DNA from: Rutpela maculata
Lineage: Eukaryota > Arthropoda > Insecta > Coleoptera > Cerambycidae
Assembly (NCBI GenBank): GCA_936432065.2
Contig: OW386292.2
Location: forward strand, 12,740,918-12,804,917
Length of the DNA: 64,000 nucleotides
Direction: 5' to 3'
Shown here: piece by piece, positions 34,126 through 45,566 of the stretch
Layout: each line of letters starts with the position of its first letter
How positions within the stretch are numbered: position 1 is the stretch's first letter
The notes under the pieces: generated by a model
The model's input: the letters and a program-made list of their open reading frames with translations, nothing else
Databases searched by the model: none
What the model was told of the DNA's origin: nothing
Translations under genes and position numbers: made by a program

Positions 34126-37088
34126 GCCTGCATTTAACTATACAAGTTCTTTAACCACTGCACTACGTGGATGTGATAGTAATTACCTAACTGGTCTTTG
34201 CTATAAAGCCAAATTGCAAAAATATCTACATGTCTCCACCATATAACAATTTTGTTAATATTATTTTCGTCAAAATTTTCCATAAAACTGTTGCCAAAGT
34301 TTTGTTGATAGTAGTCATTATTTAACTAAAAGTATGCTATTTTATTACAAATAGTAAGAATTTCTATTTAGTTCTGTTCGCCAAGTTCCCACCATGTTGC
34401 AATTTTTTTAAATTATTATCCATGTTTTATCCATTGCATCATTTGTAGAAACGCTTACCTTACATCAAAACTCTTCATTGGATAATTCTCATTAAAATTA
34501 TTTTCTCATAGTTTTTCCGAAAAATAGTCAAAACGTCTAGGAATAAACAGACTATATTGCATATTCGAAGTTACCCCCATTGCCCCCACTGACGCCAGAG
34601 ACATCCAAGTATGTCTTGGCTCTTGAGTGTGGTGCTTGTGTTTTGTTTTTGGCGTGCCGTCGAGGTAACGGACATCGTAGTGGGCAGTGAGTTGGCCCCG
34701 AGGAGGCCTCCGTCCACTAGACAGCATATCCAACACTCTGACACTTGCACACAAAACAATACTAAAGACAAGGGTTAAAGGTCTGAGGCCCTGGGGGCGC
34801 TCTGCGACCTACGGATCCGTCCGTTGTTTAAATGAGCCGGTGTACTACTCAAGACGACGGTCTACTAAGTGTTGTCGTCGTTTATGATGCTATGGAAACA
34901 ACTAATGTAAAACAACAGAGTTTATAGTGGTCAAACTAAAGATGAGTAGTGAACTGTCTGGAAAGGCAATTTTATTGTTTTAATTTTTGTGGGGGATCGT
35001 GATAAGTTCGCAGTTAAGTTTTGGCACATTTATTTAAACAATTTTAGTTGCAAAATTTGTTTTTTTTAATCATTTTTTTTTTTATATTTCGGGTTCTGCA
35101 AGTCCGGCTTACACCAACAAAAATTGAAAATTACTATTTATTTAAATTGAAAATCACGATTATTTCCTTTAGAAATGAATTTTTTGAAGTCAAATAAGCA
35201 AAAATTAACTTATTCAATTATTTGTCCATCATCTAATTCAAGAGAATCTGATGATATTGCGGTGGAGCAGTTATATTTTGATTGCCTATACAAATTTCCG
35301 GGCGAATACTCTCATAGACCTGTGGTAGGACTAAGTCAGCGAATTGTAAGCAGATCCATCTACCGTGAACTTGGAAAGACTTGACTATACTCTAAGTTAA
35401 ATATACGAAATTCTCAAATTTTAAAGATGCATATATATTTAAAGAAAGTCTTGTTTCAAATCTATATTACAATTGTTTCAAGAGTTTTTGGTTGAAATTA
35501 TGCATAATTCTATATTCAGAGTATAGATCTCTCGGCTTGAACATACTTATCTCAAGTTAAGTAGTTGCCATTTTCAAATTTTTTAATAAATATATTCAAT
35601 AAAGCAAATAATTCTACTATTTATTTAAAACTCAGGTATCTCATATCAAAACTTACGTATATAATATCAGATTCCTCATCAATTAGTTGTAATGTATATC
35701 TTAGGCATTTTGTTCATTGTCTTTTCCTTGTAACAACGGCCACTTTGCTCTCGAAAGCATAAACCGCTAAAGTTTTAATATTTTGATTGATAAATATAGC
35801 AGATTTTTTAAAAATTATATTCGTATGTTCACGACCTTCTTACAGATGCAAACCTTTTTTTGTTTTCAGAAATTATTTGATGGTCTAAAATATGTTTTTT
35901 TGAAACAAATTTTTTCAAAAATGCATAAAAAGGTTAAAAATAAAACATAAATATCTTTGTCATATTAAAGGACTCTTAAAAAGTACAATTTGAGCTGACT
36001 TGATGGCATAAATCTATAGGAGATAAAAGTTTTTGCTGAACTGGCATTTTTTAGAGGTTTGGATACTTTGATTTGAAATTTTAGGCGCTGATTGTACTCT
36101 ATAAGAGCTACATTCTTCCATGTAATCGTAATTGAGCCATTATTTTCGCAAAATGAGTTGTTTAAAACGTCAAGTTTGGAATATTAATTTTTTTTTATAA
36201 TAAAAAAAATAGAATTGACTGTCGTTTGTTTGGAATCGCTGTCAACTCGTAACAAACATTTCCATTTTTTTGTACCAACCGGACAGAAAAGATATTAAGA
36301 AAAACTATATAAAAAACAAGTTTAGCAATTTAAATTGTTTAAATAAACATAATCCGACCTCTACGTAATTGCAAAATTTAACTCTGAACTTATTGCGATC
36401 CCCTAAATTCCTTAAAATAATAAAATACCCTCCCTAGAAAACTCAGATTTTTTTGCTCTAGTTTGACTCCACTATTAAGTTTAATTGTTAAATGTTGTGA
36501 CTTTTCGCATCGCGTCGTTGCCAAAAAACTTTTAAACACAAACGTTCAATTTAAAGTCTGTTTATTTTCTTAAAATTTTTGGGAGATTTCTAACTAAGAA
36601 TGTTTTTATTGTGGTTTTACTCTACACAAATACTTTTATCGGCGTATCATTGTTTGCTTGTTGGATGTGATGTTAATTTCGCAAGTCACCATGAAAATCA
36701 AATGTGCTTTGTGCTGATTTATTTGGAAAAGGTCAAGGGCTGCATTTTATAAACCTTCAGTTTCAGATATGCCTTATCCATTCACGAGATCTCGAATTTT
36801 CATAACTAATGGTGTTGTTGAAGGATTTACTATGTAACCTTCATTATCATTACTGATGGATGAGAAATTAACATAAAATTAAAGCAAGCCGAAATGTGGT
36901 AATAGCTATGGCTTTTTCTGATTGTTTTCTGTGCAATGCTGTTTGATATAATGCAAAAAATCAGGCAACTCTTGGCGAGTAATGCGAAAACGATTGTATA
37001 AATAATATACCACATTACACCGCACATATCTACTTGACTTTTCTTTTCGAAATAATCCGGTCAAAATAGACAAAAAAAATCCCAAACC
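34126..37088. other. Mostly unassigned AT-rich sequence
   Basis: Contains the GC-richer island at 34506-34887 (listed separately) and a 69-codon plus frame at 35175-35384 without recognisable motif. Nothing else supported. Confidence 0.35.
34506..34887 (-). other. GC-richer island, possible host exon
   Basis: In a region of AT-rich repeats, about 34580-34880 has balanced composition and several minus-strand frames stay open. One, ending at 34506, reads VRVLDMLSSGRRPPRGQLTA and HYDVRYLDGTPKTKHK, which has the look of ordinary coding sequence. A plausible splice donor (GGGGTAACT on the minus strand) lies near 34570. I do not recognise the protein. It could be an exon of a host gene whose introns make up the neighbouring repeats, or an unknown repeat. 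Confidence 0.22.
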
Positions 37089-37659
37089 TCGGAGAAATTC
37101 CGATAGAGTTGAAAATTTCTGCGGACCTTTAAATCATCATTTTAAATGAAATATCAAAAGTCCCCATTACTCAGACTCGTGATGAGAATTTTATTCAAGG
37201 TCAAATGTGCAAAAAAACTGTTTTTGAAGAATATCTCTTAAACAGCGAGTTTTTCGTAAAAATAGTTGACATAAAATTCATAGAGCGTGCGATTCTCTAC
37301 AAAATATATTCCTACACTTTTTTTCGTATAAATGATTGTTCGTGAGTTATGGCGATATAAAAAATTGCAAATATTAATATGCACTCGTACGCGGCATGTA
37401 TACGTCACTCGACGTTGAATATAAAGAAAAATAGGTGTTGGTTTGAGAATGGTCACACCATAGAATACATACAAATAATAATACATTTCTGAATCGAGGA
37501 GAAACATTCGATATTATTTTTGAGAAATACTTTGTTATAAATAGCATTCGACGGTTATACTGATTATAAAAAAAACATAAAGCTGCAGAGCAACGTCGGA
37601 CTACTAAAACATCTTCATCCTCTGGTGCCCTTTTTAACCCCCACCCAAAAAGAGTTAAA

Positions 37660-38770
37660 AAGAGTTTGTTATAAGTTTGACGCGTATGCTTGTATGTCTG
37701 TCTGTCTGTCTGTCTGTCTGTGGCTTCATATCTCTTCAACGGGTGATCCGATTTTGATGCACTTTTTTTATTTGAAAGAGTATTTTGTCGAGAAGGTTTT
37801 TGCCATATTAGATTTTGATGTTTGGTAGCCATTATTAAGGTTTTATTTAACTTGCCTTATTTTTGTTGGTCAAATCTTGCAACTGAATTTTAAAATAGTT
37901 GTCCCAACCGTTTGAGCTGAAACTTTGCATACATGTTTAGTTTGGATGACAATGCATGGTTAGCTAAGTGACGTCATTCCAAATCCAATATGGCGGACCA
38001 GTTATTTTTTATGCACCCCCATGATGTGGGTATCAAATGAAAGGGTTTGCTGAGAAGAGTACGAAAATAAAATGACGTTACACTAAATTCAATATGGCGG
38101 ACGTCCCAAGATGGCGGACAAAATTTTTTAGCTTTGACACTATAATTTGATCCTATAGTGTATTCGCTCATAAGTTGCATTCTAAGAAATGGTGAAGGAT
38201 TCGGTTTGAACTATAAGTTTTATATCGGATAGGAACGACGCAATGAATATACACTTCTCCAAGAAATTAACGCACCACCAAAAAATAACCAAGTTTGAAC
38301 CCAAAAAGAGTTATAAGTTTGACGCGTATGTTTGTATGTTTGTTTGTATGTTTGTTTGTCTGTCTGTCTGTCTGTGGCTTCATATCTCTGCAACGGGTGA
38401 TCCGATTTTGATGCACTTTTTTTTTTATTTGAAAGAATATTTTGTCGATAAGGTTTTAGGCCATATTAGATTTTGATGTTTGGTCGCCATCTTGAATTCG
38501 CCATGTGTAACTTCTCTAGAAATTGTCCGATTGAAGTAAAATTGAAAATGTGCAGACAATTATGGTAGCCGAATATGATTTCGGCCTCATTTTGATTCGG
38601 TCATATGAAACTGGTACGATTAGATACATTGATCGAGAGTTTTTAAAAAATTTCAATTTTTTAACCCTCGATCCAAAAAAAGGAGTGTTATAAGTTTGAC
38701 TTGTATGTCTGTCTGTCTGTGGCTGTATATCTCTTCAACGGGAGATCCGATTTTGATGCAGTTTTTATTA
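37660..38770 (+). repeat. Three direct repeats with TCTG microsatellite
   Basis: Copies at about 37669-37815, 38310-38475 and 38687-38770 each read TATAAGTTTGACGCGTATG (or a variant), a (TCTG)n run, TGGCT(T)CATATCTCT, CAACGGGTGATCCGATTTTG and ATGCA. The third is shorter. This text recurs in many insect genomes as non-coding repeat. The translated 'CMSVCLSVCLW' frames are its shadow. Confidence 0.7.
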
Positions 38771-38905
38771 AAATTAAATATAACACAAATATAGTTATAA
38801 CAAACAAATATAGTTAGAATAGAAGTTCTGTGTGGGACTCGTGATATAATAATACGCTATGTTGTATGTATATGTTTAGTTTAAAAGGCATAAAATAAAA
38901 TTAAA

Positions 38906-39213
38906 AATTAACATAACTTTAAAAATTATGAAATAATTTTGATTCCATATACGAATTATGATTTATTTAAATCCAGCTTACATTTTCTTTATGTCCTCGA
39001 GATTTGCTTTCTTATACGCATGAATATGTCGGGGGCTGCTGTAGAGACGAACTACTAAATAGTTATATTCAAAACAGCAGCTCCCGATCTATTCATGCGT
39101 ATAAGAAAGCAAATCTTGAGGACATAAAGAAAATGTAAGCTGGATTTAAATAAATCATAAGAGTTCGTATATGGAATCAAAATTATTTCATAATTTTTAA
39201 AGTTGTGTTAATT
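38906..39213. repeat. ~308-bp near-perfect palindrome
   Basis: Arms of about 137 bp (38906-39042 and 39073-39213) mirror each other almost base for base, around a ~30-base loop. They carry ATTATGATTTATTTAAATCC, CAGCTTACATTTTCTTTATG and TCTTATACGCATGAAT. It lies just upstream of the nuclease/CXC relic. Probably a foldback MITE, though no flanking duplication was fixed. Confidence 0.75.
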
Positions 39214-39309
39214 TATTTTTTTTATATATTAGTTATTTAGTCGATATTTTTGTGTCTGGGGTTTTTTAAATTTGTAATTTAATTGTATTGATCGATTTAT
39301 GACTGTTCC

Positions 39310-39955
39310 AACAAACCAACAGCTATTTCTTGCTAATACTAATAAAAGACTGTTTGTTTCAATGTTGAATTTTTCAAAAGACGTAAAATGAAGGAATTAA
39401 GAATTAAAGAAAAAAAACCTAACGATTTAATTGATTGCTCTGAAGTATTTACAAAGATGGACTCTTCTCCAAACATTATTCTCGCCAATGGAATTAGTTT
39501 CCTTCTTGCCATGTACGGAGCTCAAAAAAAAATTATCTATAGATACTTGAGTTTTGTGAAAAGTACACGGCATAATGAGATTGTACAGTTATCGTGTCTT
39601 CCTCCAACATTCGCTCCTCCTTATTAGCATTTATATCGAGCCTACTATCAAGTCCAAGTATGGCTACGAACTCGATCCTGAAAATTAGGGATGGGTATCA
39701 ATCACCAACTGTTTGGAGCCAATTCGAACTTTGCTTCCGTCTATTCCAGAAAGACTACTACTCATTTTTTGTAATTGCACCAAGAGTGGCAATCATAATT
39801 GTGGATGCAAAAAAGTTGGATTATTTTGTTAGAGAGTATGTGGGAATTGCAGACGCCAATCTTGCTCCAATGTGTTTCTTATAACAATCCACAGAAAACC
39901 AACAACTAGAGGAGGGAGAGGAGAAGGAGAAGAAGAAAGTACAACTGCTGATATA
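39310..39955 (+). pseudogene. Nuclease/CXC repeat-borne protein, relic 1 (C-terminal half)
   Basis: Relic of the same family as the copies at 54.1 and 58.5 kb. It reads QLFLANTNKRLFVSML, then FLLAMYGAQKK, YLSFVKSTR and LPPTFAPPY. A shift leads to YYQVQVWL and the hinge DPEN(stop)GWVSITNCLEPIRT. The cysteine-rich end follows (about 39776-39870): F-C-N-C-T-K-S-G, then C-G-C, GLFC, VCGNC and SCSN, a CXC (tesmin/TSO1-like) spacing. Three stops and at least two shifts. The N-terminal nuclease motifs are missing. It lies inside the inverted-repeat unit 37089-40475. Confidence 0.6.
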
Positions 39956-40475
39956 GAATTTGGAAATATTTTATCAGAACTTTATTTTTTAAAATCGATA
40001 ATAAAGTATTCTTGTTTCATAATTAACCATAACCATAACCAATTTTTTAAATTGACATACTTATATCTATTATACAATCAGATCAAATTGTGGATTGTAC
40101 CTACTGGGAATACCACGTAAAAAATGCGCCAAGCACTATACCTCGAAGGTGGTGCTGAAAAGAGTACATACTATGAAAAATATGAGTTTTGCAATTTTTC
40201 AAATCGCGATAACTCACGAACAATCATTTATATGAAAAAAAGTGTAGGAATATTTTTTGTAGAGAATCGCTTGCTCTATAAATTTTCTATCAACTATTTT
40301 TACAAAAAAACTTACCGTTTAAGAGACTTTCTTCAAAAACCACTTTTTTGCACCTTTGACTTTGAATAAATTTTTCAGCACGGGTCAGATCAATGGGAAC
40401 TTTTGATGTTTCATTTAAAATGATGATTTAAAGGTCTGTATAAATTTTCAACTCCATCGAAATTTTTCCGTGAGA

Positions 40476-42007
40476 ATATCCATTCTGCCTGGACTAAAAG
40501 TAATTTCATATCTTAAGTAAAAGACACGTTTTTCAATTTCCTGCTAACGCATACTTAGCAAGAAAAAAGTAGTGTAAGTGTGACTTGTAGATGTCAATGT
40601 AAAAAATAGAATAAAAAGCATGAAGCACTGACAGGTTAGGTTAACTGAATAATCGTGATATGATTAGATCGGTACTAGAATAACGTTAGGTATCAACGCT
40701 GTCATCGAACTCGGTTCCAAATTGTCGACAGATCAGCTTTAATCGGGTTAAATTTGACCTTGGCACAATATTACCGGTATTTAATCCCAACGAAATGATT
40801 ACGCACCAAAGCTGCTCATGATTTAATGAGGAGTAATTTCAATAGCTGCTTTAAAACTCAGCTGGTATTCATTTCGGTAGGTATCGTACTTAACCGACTG
40901 TATGGAAAATTAGACAATCGCTGTGAAATTAGTTATGTGACCTTTGGAGTAGAGATTTCCAAGAAAAATTCACAAGGAAACACGTCCTTCTATATTTTGA
41001 TTTTCGGTTCAGTTGTAGACAAAGCAAATCAAACAAAATTTTGTAAGCGATTGAACTGCCTCATAGTGGCTCGAAAGTGTTTTTTTCGTGTTTTAATTAA
41101 GCAATTCAAACCACGTGACTTTTAACTTTTAACAATGGAGTAAAAAGGTTTACAGTTCTGAATGATTTAATTTAATAATGGGGCTTGCTTTAATATACCT
41201 CTACGTAACACGTAATAGAAAAATTACATTTTGATGATTAAGTTTCGGACAAAATTAGCCTAACATGCTTAGGTGCAGTTGGACACTTTGATGTTATACT
41301 GACTTTGAAATTGATCTCAAAAGCTAAAAAATATCGAACACTATTCGCTGAGTATTTTGTCAATCAAGTTGACATCATCATGAGATAAACAAAACTGTTC
41401 CAATCATCTCTCGGTGGCACGAATTTGGGCTAAACGCACATTAGTGTCTGTGATCAACAATTCTACAAAAAGATTTCTAAGAAATTCTGAAGACATGTTA
41501 AAACAATTAATTATGTGAGCAGTGTTACGTTGGCGGATGATTTTACTATTTATGGGAAATTTAACTTTCATTGGAAAGTTTCCTTTACCATCACTACTAT
41601 TTATTTAGTCATCCAAGTCTACGGGCATAACAGGCAAATAACACTATAGTTTTTAAATTATTAAAAATAAATATCTCTTACCCACAATGGAATGTTTCTC
41701 CTCACTGATTTGTCCCTCGTATTGCCCTTCAAAATGAGAAAAACTGGGTTTTATAACGCATATACCAATACATAAACTACTTTTATATAAGGATCAAGTT
41801 CGTATTATTATAGTCAAAAAAATAAAAAACGTGAAAAAATAGTACATTATGGATCCAGTAGTAAAAGCAATACATTCTCGGACGAGGCCAACAAGCATCG
41901 AAGTCCGGGAATGTGCTTTTACTACGAGGTACACATACTATTTTTTCTGAAATCGCAATCAATATTATTATGAATATATAAAAATAAAAAAATATATACA
42001 TTTTATA
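40476..42007. other. No feature recognised
   Basis: A 99-codon plus frame (40826-41125) has no known motif. The remainder is AT-rich without inverted or tandem structure that I could see. Confidence 0.35.
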
Positions 42008-42502
42008 CACAGTGTGTCCCAGGATAGATGTAACAAGAGGTGTAATGGACCAAAAATTTTGGAATGGTATTTGGGGATTGAGTCCTGCTTGTTGTAAAAA
42101 GTATACCAAAAATGACTTGATTTGGTGTTCTACAGGGTGTTTTATAAGCAAAGTTGTAAAAATCACCACTTATAAAGTACCTTTATTTTTCAAAATATGA
42201 AAAAATTCCTCTAAGAGAAGTTATTTAGAATGCAATTTTATACCTCTATACCAAATTTCAGAAATGTAAAATTATTTTTTTGAAACTTCCCGTTTTTTTA
42301 ATAAATCAGTATTTTATTTTGAACCATTCCATTAAAACTGCATAGAAATTATTTTTGTGAATTAATATTTAAAGTTATGTAGAAGCTAAAAGTAGGCTAT
42401 GAGAAAAGCAGTGGATACACATTTATTATTGACATATCTGTCAAGCGTAGTCAATATTATCGTCAATTTCTGTTTCAAATTAACGAACCAAGCATACAAA
42501 AA

Positions 42503-43183
42503 ACCGCTGCCCAAGGAATCACTACTTCCACATCCAGATTTTTTATCTAAGTCACTCAAAACGAAAAAAATTTGTATGGAAATAATTGTTTAAGGAACTT
42601 TAATAATATAATATTTGAAATCCTCTACCCCAAAAACCCATAAAACGATACCCCACATCGGTAGCGGGGTGGGGGTGGTGATAGGGGGTGGTAGTGGGGG
42701 TGGATGAAGTAAAAAAATATTTTGAGGTTTCTGGTTCTTGCACACACACACTAAATCACATTTTTTTTCATCCCCTTTAATAATAGGGTGGGGGTGGTAA
42801 TGGGGGTGGCTAATGCCAAAATTTTTTTTGAGACCTTAGATTCTTTTGTATGTACTAAATACCAATTTTATGGAGTCTTACCTGCTTGATTTACCTATTT
42901 ACCCCAAATTTACCCCAATTTACCCCCCAACCCTTCGACGGAACAAGATGAAAATATAATCTAGTTCTAGATCTCGTTATAGTACATATGTGTACCAAAT
43001 TTCAAGTCAATATCTCAAACGGTTCCAGAGTAAACGTGCGCACAAAAAAAAGTTACAGACCGACAGACAGAAATTTTTTTCTCGCTCAAACTTAAAATCT
43101 CGTGACATTCTAAGCCTATTTGAACAATAAAAATTTTTAAAAATTTTTTTGTCGTTACTATACTTCCACTGGACGTGGAAGTA
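42503..43183 (+). repeat. Rep680 full-length copy nested in the mariner leader
   Basis: It runs from ACCGCTGCCCAAGGAATCAC to GGACGTGGAAGTA. The uninterrupted leader is visible in mariner copy 3 (AACCAAGCATAAAAAATTAA at about 60465). Here the flanks are AACCAAGCATACAAAAA and ATTAAGTGAAAATGG. Insertion therefore occurred within an A-run, with no clear target duplication. Confidence 0.88.
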
Positions 43184-43194
43184 ATTAAGTGAAA

Positions 43195-44196
43195 ATGGTA
43201 CTCACAGTGCGTGAAAAAATTTATATTGTGCAATGCTACGGAATTGGCGGTGAAAACTCGCTAAGAGAAATAGTAAGTCAATTTAATTTGAAATTTCCAA
43301 ACACTGCTTTGTCACGTACTCAGGCTATGAGAATAATTAAAAAGTTTCTGGCTACTGGTAGTGTTCTTAACATGAAAAGAAAAATAAAAGCATATGTTGA
43401 AGACAATGTTGGGGCTATTATAGCTCATGCCTTTGTTATAGAAAATCCTAGGATGCCACTTACAGAGAGATCAGCTCTTATTAATATTAGCAAGTCTGAA
43501 CTCCAAAGAATTTACAAGGCAAAGAAAATTAGGGCATATAAAGCAAATTATAAACATACGCTTGAAGAGGGAGATGACGGTCGTAGGTTGGATTTTTGTT
43601 TGACCATTGGAGAAAAAATCATGGAAGAGAGATTTTTTCATCATTTTATAATTTTCTCAGATGAATCCACATTCACAACGAATGGTGTTGTTTCATCTCA
43701 GAATTTTCGGTTTTGAACTTCTGAAAATCCAAATTTTAGAATTCATTGTAGAAGACAATATTATAAAAAAGTGAATGTGTGGTGTGCCGTTTCTTATCAC
43801 GTTGGAGTTATTGGACCTTATTTCATTGAAGGAAGGTTAAACCAGCACACTTATTTACAGCTTCTTGAAAGATTTTCTGAAGAACATTTAAATATTTTAA
43901 GAGATATGCCTTTAGTTCATTTTCAACATGATGGTTGCCCTGGCCACTCCACAGAAATGGTTAATCGGTAGTTGAATTTAAATTTTGGAGAAAATTGGAT
44001 TGCCAGGAATGGACCGATCAAGTGGCCGGCGAGATCCCCAGACCTATCAATATTGGATTTCTTTTTATAGGGTCGCCTCAAGCAGTTGGTTTACGCTGAA
44101 CCACTTCCTAACGATGTAGCAGTATTGAGCAGAGAATTACAAATGCCGTAAACTCCATACCGTTAGATCATATTCGAAAGAGTTTTAATTTTTAAA
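43195..44196 (+). pseudogene. Tc1/mariner (DD41D) transposase, broken
   Basis: It starts MVLTVREKIYIVQCYGIGGE at 43195. The frame is intact through the helix-turn-helix region and FSDESTF, where TGG has become TGA at 43714. The catalytic core resumes at 43771 (NVWCAVSYHVGVIGPYFIEG, then FQHDGCPGH). A TAG at about 43969 is shared with copy 3. Then come ENWIARNGPIKWPARSPDL and ILDFF with another stop, a one-base deletion, and loss of the last ~26 codons. Counting across the shared stop, D2 and D3 are 41 residues apart. Confidence 0.88.
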
Positions 44197-44671
44197 CCTC
44201 ATTAATCTTCTGTTAGTAATTGTTTCTTGTTTTACAATTAGTTCGATTAACATTATACCTTATTACATCTTGTATATTCAATTTTTTATTTACCAATAGC
44301 CTACTTTTTGAGATGATTAACATTTGCTCCTACACAACTTTAAATATGAATTCAACTCTTAATTCGCAAAAAATGGGAAGTTCAAAAAAAAAATTTTATA
44401 TTCCTGAAATTTGGTATAGAGGTATAAAATTGCATTCTAAATAACTCTTCTTAGTGGAATTTTTTCATATTTTGAAAAATAAAGGTACTTTATTAGTGGT
44501 GATTTTTACAACTTTGCTTATAAAACACCCTGTAGAACACCAAATCAAGTCATTTCTGGTATACTTTAGTTTTACAACAAGCAGGACTCAATCCCCAAAT
44601 ACCATTCCAAAATTCCAAAATTTTTGGTCCATTACACCTCTTGTTACATCTATCCTGGGACACACTGTATA

Positions 44672-45159
44672 GTAGATATCTAGAGGGCAGAATATTTACT
44701 AGTGAAATATTTCGTCGAACTCCTCTATATGTTTCCTTAAATATATGAGGAATAAAAACCAGACTGCAACCAACTTCTATTCTCCTAACTAATGCCCCGC
44801 CGAGCGCTGAATTACAAATTACAAGCCTGGCCGCGTTAAGTGCAATAACTATTATGTATTGCCACAAAACGCTAACGTTTCGATTGCAATAGACAAGATT
44901 GCAAGTGGTGTGGGATGGCTGGCACGAGAGCTCCTTTCAGTAGGAATAAGTCTTTCGGCTGGTGTCTATTGCAATCGAAACGTTAGCGTTTTGTGGCAAT
45001 ACATAATAGCTACTGCACTTAACGCGGTTAGGCTTGTAATTTGTAATTCAGCGCTCGGCGGGGCATTAGTTCGGAGAATAGCTGTTGGTTGCAGTCTGGT
45101 TTTTATTCACATATATTTAAGAAAACATATAGAGGAGTTCGAGGAAATATTTCACTAGT
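44672..45159. repeat. Foldback built from the 48.2-kb repeat text
   Basis: The left arm (44672 to about 44890) begins GTAGATATCTAGAGGGCAGA. The right arm (about 44965-45159) is its inverse. Arms include CTAGTGAAATATTTCGTCG, TGCCCCGCCGAGCGCTGAAT and CAAAACGCTAACGTTTCG. The same text occurs as direct tandem units at 48207-50097. It directly abuts mariner copy 2. Confidence 0.75.
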
Positions 45160-45171
45160 AAATTTTATATA

Positions 45172-45553
45172 GGGGCGAGCATAGAGGCGACTTCAGTGTG
45201 AATATCAGTCGATATTCCGTTGAAGCAACGTCGAGCGTGGTTAGTACTTGGATGGGCTCCCATCTTGGGAAATACAGCGTTCTCGTCCCACCTTCTAGAG
45301 GCTTGTATATCAGTGTATACTCGGAAGTTACGTAATTTCAGACTAGGATTACGTAGTGGATATACCATCCTTCGGAGGGGATGTTAAAGCAGGCGGTCCC
45401 TTGTCTATTAAATGTTAGGCAAGTAAAAGATCCCTACTCTTCTTAAGGGAAGAGGTTCGGCAAAATTTCCAGGTTGGGGGGTAGCTCATCTCCTGGCGTC
45501 GGTGATAGGCCCTGGTAGCGGAAATAGGCCGACGTTAAACAGTTACAAAAAAA
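45172..45553 (+). repeat. 5S rRNA-derived SINE-like element
   Basis: The segment at about 45221-45270 (GAAGCAACGTCGAGCGTGG, then TTAGTACTTGGATGGG and CTTGGGAAATAC) closely follows the 3' half of eukaryotic 5S rRNA, including the internal promoter's C-box region. A GC-rich unrelated body and an A-run (45546-45556) follow. Flanks AAATTTTATATA (45160-45171) and AAATTTTTATATA (45554-45566) look like a target duplication. This is the structure of a SINE3-type retroposon. Its 5' half is too diverged to be a functional 5S gene. Confidence 0.6.
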
Positions 45554-45566
45554 AAATTTTTATATA

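Larger units (their letters stand above)
37089..40475. mobile_element. 3.4-kb unit flanked by ~290-bp inverted repeats
   Basis: The left arm (37089-37372) and right arm (about 40184-40475) are inverted copies. Shared phrases include GTTGAAAATTT, ATCATCATTTTAAATGAAA, GATTCTCTACAAAATAT, CACTTTTTTTC and AACTCACGAACAATCATTTA. Between them lie three direct repeats with TCTG runs, a long palindrome and a relic of the nuclease/CXC protein. Whether the arms are true transposon ends or an inverted pair of another repeat is undecided. Outer TSDs were not found. Confidence 0.5.
42008..44669 (+). mobile_element. DD41D mariner element, copy 2 (both ends present)
   Basis: The left end CACAGTGTGTCCCAGGATAG and the right end, inverted TACAGTGTGTCCCAGGATAG, lie next to TA on both sides. 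Inverted similarity extends about 280 bp inward at each end. The order inside is 5' leader, nested Rep680 (42503-43183), transposase pseudogene, 3' region. This is the only copy in the window with both TIRs and so defines the family's structure. Without Rep680 the element would be about 1.98 kb. Confidence 0.88.

Noticed and set aside
37625..38476. ORFs with CMSVCLSVCLWLHIS-type sequence
   Set aside because: These are translations of a TCTG microsatellite and its flanking dispersed repeat, which occurs three times here as DNA.
42012..42200. ORFs at mariner ends (42012, 44454, 44550, 62108, 62119)
   Set aside because: They lie in the long inverted ends of the DD41D element and appear wherever those ends occur; not separate genes.
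45221..45300. A functional 5S rRNA gene
   Set aside because: Only the 3' half resembles 5S. It has substitutions and a deletion in the conserved region and an unrelated GC-rich body attached.
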